Origin: Bacteroidales bacterium
Lineage (GTDB): Bacteria > Bacteroidota > Bacteroidia > Bacteroidales > UBA7960
Direction: 5' to 3'
DNA: 7,391 nt
Assembly: GCA_007122505.1 (NCBI GenBank)
Contig: SKTQ01000137.1
Location: forward strand, 1 to 7,391
The notes below the pieces were generated by a model. It did no database searches. It had not been told where the DNA came from and was given only the letters and a program-made list of their open reading frames with translations. Every line of letters starts with the position of its first letter. Within the stretch, counting starts at the first letter, position 1. Positions 6,759 through 7,391 of the stretch are shown piece by piece. Made by a program: the position numbers and the translations under genes.

Positions 6759-6807
6759 CTGATCCAGATCAAACTCCGGCCTTATTCGGCTGGCTAGAAT
6801 CCTCGCA
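6759..6807 (+). promoter_or_regulatory. FNR/ANR-type box and class II promoter
   Basis: CTGATCCAGATCAA (6759-6772) matches the FNR/ANR consensus TTGAT-N4-ATCAA at 9 of 10 defined bases. A -10-like TAGAAT lies at 6795-6800, giving a predicted start at about A6807. The box centre (6765.5) is then about 41.5 bp upstream, the standard position for class II FNR activation. There is no good -35 hexamer, as is common for activator-dependent promoters. The leader would be about 23 nt. The sequence match is seen directly; oxygen-responsive control is inferred. Confidence 0.55.
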
Positions 6808-6829
6808 GTTCTGTCAGTGAGGAATTCAC

Positions 6830-6976
6830 ATGTCCAGATCTGATCAAACCGCCGACATCGTCATTGTGGGCGCCGGACCGGCCGGGCTCAGCCTGGCCTG
6901 CGCGCTGGCTGGCAGCGGGCTCGATGTGGTCGTGGTCGACCCGGCCAGCGAGGCCGATCTGGCCGCACGGGTATAG
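6830..6976 (+). pseudogene. UbiH/UbiM-family FAD monooxygenase, N-terminus, interrupted by IS
   Basis: ATG 6830 is preceded by TGAGGA about 7 nt upstream. The 48-codon frame begins MSRSDQTADIVIVGAGPAGL and shows the Rossmann FAD-binding motif GAGPAG (14-19), the following helix (SLACALAGSGL) and the acidic residue ending strand beta-2 (VVVVD, D37). It then runs PASEADLAA and hits the IS terminus at 6969; the last codons and the TAG (6974-6976) lie in IS sequence. Full-length relatives are about 380-400 aa, so some 350 residues are missing. The start resembles UbiH/UbiF/VisC/COQ6-type hydroxylases of ubiquinone biosynthesis, and UbiM in particular, but 46 residues cannot settle this; another flavin monooxygenase or oxidoreductase is possible. 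The promoter and ribosome site look intact, so the loss appears recent. Confidence 0.72.
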
Positions 6977-7391
6977 GAACTATAACCGCCCTTTTTCGCC
7001 AATTCCAGCGGTATCCGGTGCCGTGTCAGCTTGACCTTTGACACCGATTGCAACACGCAGCCGGCCGGATCCCGGATCAGGTCCGGGACAGGCTTCACCC
7101 GATTTCGCCCTGCCTTCGCCAATCGGACGGAAAACGATCCCGATTTGCCCGGCCTGGAGCCGGAGCTGGACGAGCGATGCCGGACCGCGCTCGGGCGCAG
7201 CGTGATCTGAAGTCGGTTTTCTACAGTTCAGTGAGGCAAGCCGATACGCGGGACCGGCGGCGCGCGGCTTTCTGCCCACAGGCCGGGAAGATCCTTGCTG
7301 GCCAAGTGATTCAGTATCCGCTTGATCACCGGCGGGTCTTCGATACACGCGATGACCTTGACCGAGCCGCCGCACTTCGGGCAGGTCTCGA
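6969..7391 (-). mobile_element. IS91/ISCR-like insertion sequence, oriIS end and 3' part
   Basis: Read on the minus strand, the segment carries the transposase 3' end, then about 260 bases of non-coding sequence ending in TAGTTCCTATACCC at 6982-6969. As I recall, ISCR oriIS termini end in TTCCTATACCC or a close variant. The subterminal non-coding part has several hairpins: ACCGC/GCGGT (6985-6989 with 7008-7012), GTGTCA/TGACAC (7023-7028 with 7039-7044) and TCCCGGA/TCCGGGA (7070-7076 with 7082-7088). Hairpins here fit a rolling-circle origin. The element splits a flavoprotein gene. The base set next to the terminus on the plus strand is GCAC, not the GAAC or CAAG target of IS91 itself. The rest of the element lies beyond the window. 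Confidence 0.72.
7228..7391 (-). CDS. IS91-family transposase, C-terminal part (truncated by window edge)
   Basis: The minus strand encodes 53 residues up to TGA at 7230-7228: ETCPKCGGSVKVIACIEDPP, VIKRILNHLASKDLPGLWAE, then SRAPPVPRIGLPH. The pattern 'CP.CGG...(V/I)IACIEDP.VI..IL.HL' followed by a proline-rich tail is the usual C-terminus of IS91/ISCR-type Y2 transposases (family knowledge). The catalytic tyrosines and the N-terminal zinc finger lie outside the window, so activity cannot be judged. The orientation puts its 3' side, the oriIS side, against the broken flavoprotein gene. Confidence 0.8.
   Translation of the reverse strand, partial: ETCPKCGGSVKVIACIEDPPVIKRILNHLASKDLPGLWAESRAPPVPRIGLPH

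Noticed and set aside
6980..7375. Minus-strand open frame of 131 codons across the IS end
   Set aside because: It is out of frame with the recognised transposase C-terminus and covers the non-coding IS end. The transposase frame with CP.CGG and IACIEDP explains the segment.

Overview
The window looks like a chromosomal accessory region from a high-GC gammaproteobacterium. The DcaP-type outer-membrane porin remnant, the IS91/ISCR-type insertion sequences and the secreted proteins with an 'IF..-(F/M)(D/E)' C-terminal tail suggest a Xanthomonadales- or Wenzhouxiangella-like host. That placement is recall-based and only moderately secure.

Layout. Positions 1-379 are genomic debris. An internal piece of an IS91-family transposase lies on the minus strand with an in-frame stop, and it abuts the last 72 codons of a DcaP-like porin on the plus strand. 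Positions 380-756 hold no gene. They contain three successive inverted repeats (398-434, 444-460, 481-520), of which the first and third are plausible transcript ends, and then a leader (641-756) that can fold so that the Shine-Dalgarno of the next gene is paired.

The centre (757-6620) is a two-gene operon with an ATGA overlap. The first gene encodes a 1117-aa exported protein built as beta-helix/choice-of-anchor Q, two DUF11 domains, then a second beta-helix/choice-of-anchor Q. The second encodes an 837-aa exported protein with two tandem modules (PKD-like domain plus BspA/DUF285 repeats) and a fibronectin-III-like domain. The two proteins are otherwise unrelated, but both end in a GD(T/S)IF-type tail. 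I infer that they go to the same cell-surface or secreted destination by the same route. Neither has a recognisable catalytic site, and adhesion or matrix function is inferred.

Positions 6621-6829 carry a 63-nt imperfect hairpin repeat and a compact promoter with an FNR/ANR-type box centred about 41.5 bp upstream of the predicted start site. This promoter serves a UbiH/UbiM-family FAD monooxygenase gene. That gene is cut after about 46 codons by the oriIS-type end of an IS91/ISCR-like element (6969 to the right edge), whose transposase C-terminus is read on the minus strand from 7391 to 7228. The two transposase pieces at the window's ends point the same way. This raises the possibility that the operon lies in a segment carried or rearranged by rolling-circle transposition.

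The most notable items are the SD-sequestering leader fold, the shared C-terminal tail of the co-translated pair, the mirrored domain architecture of the first protein, and the IS-disrupted gene with its FNR-type promoter. No tRNA, rRNA, CRISPR array or defence system was seen.
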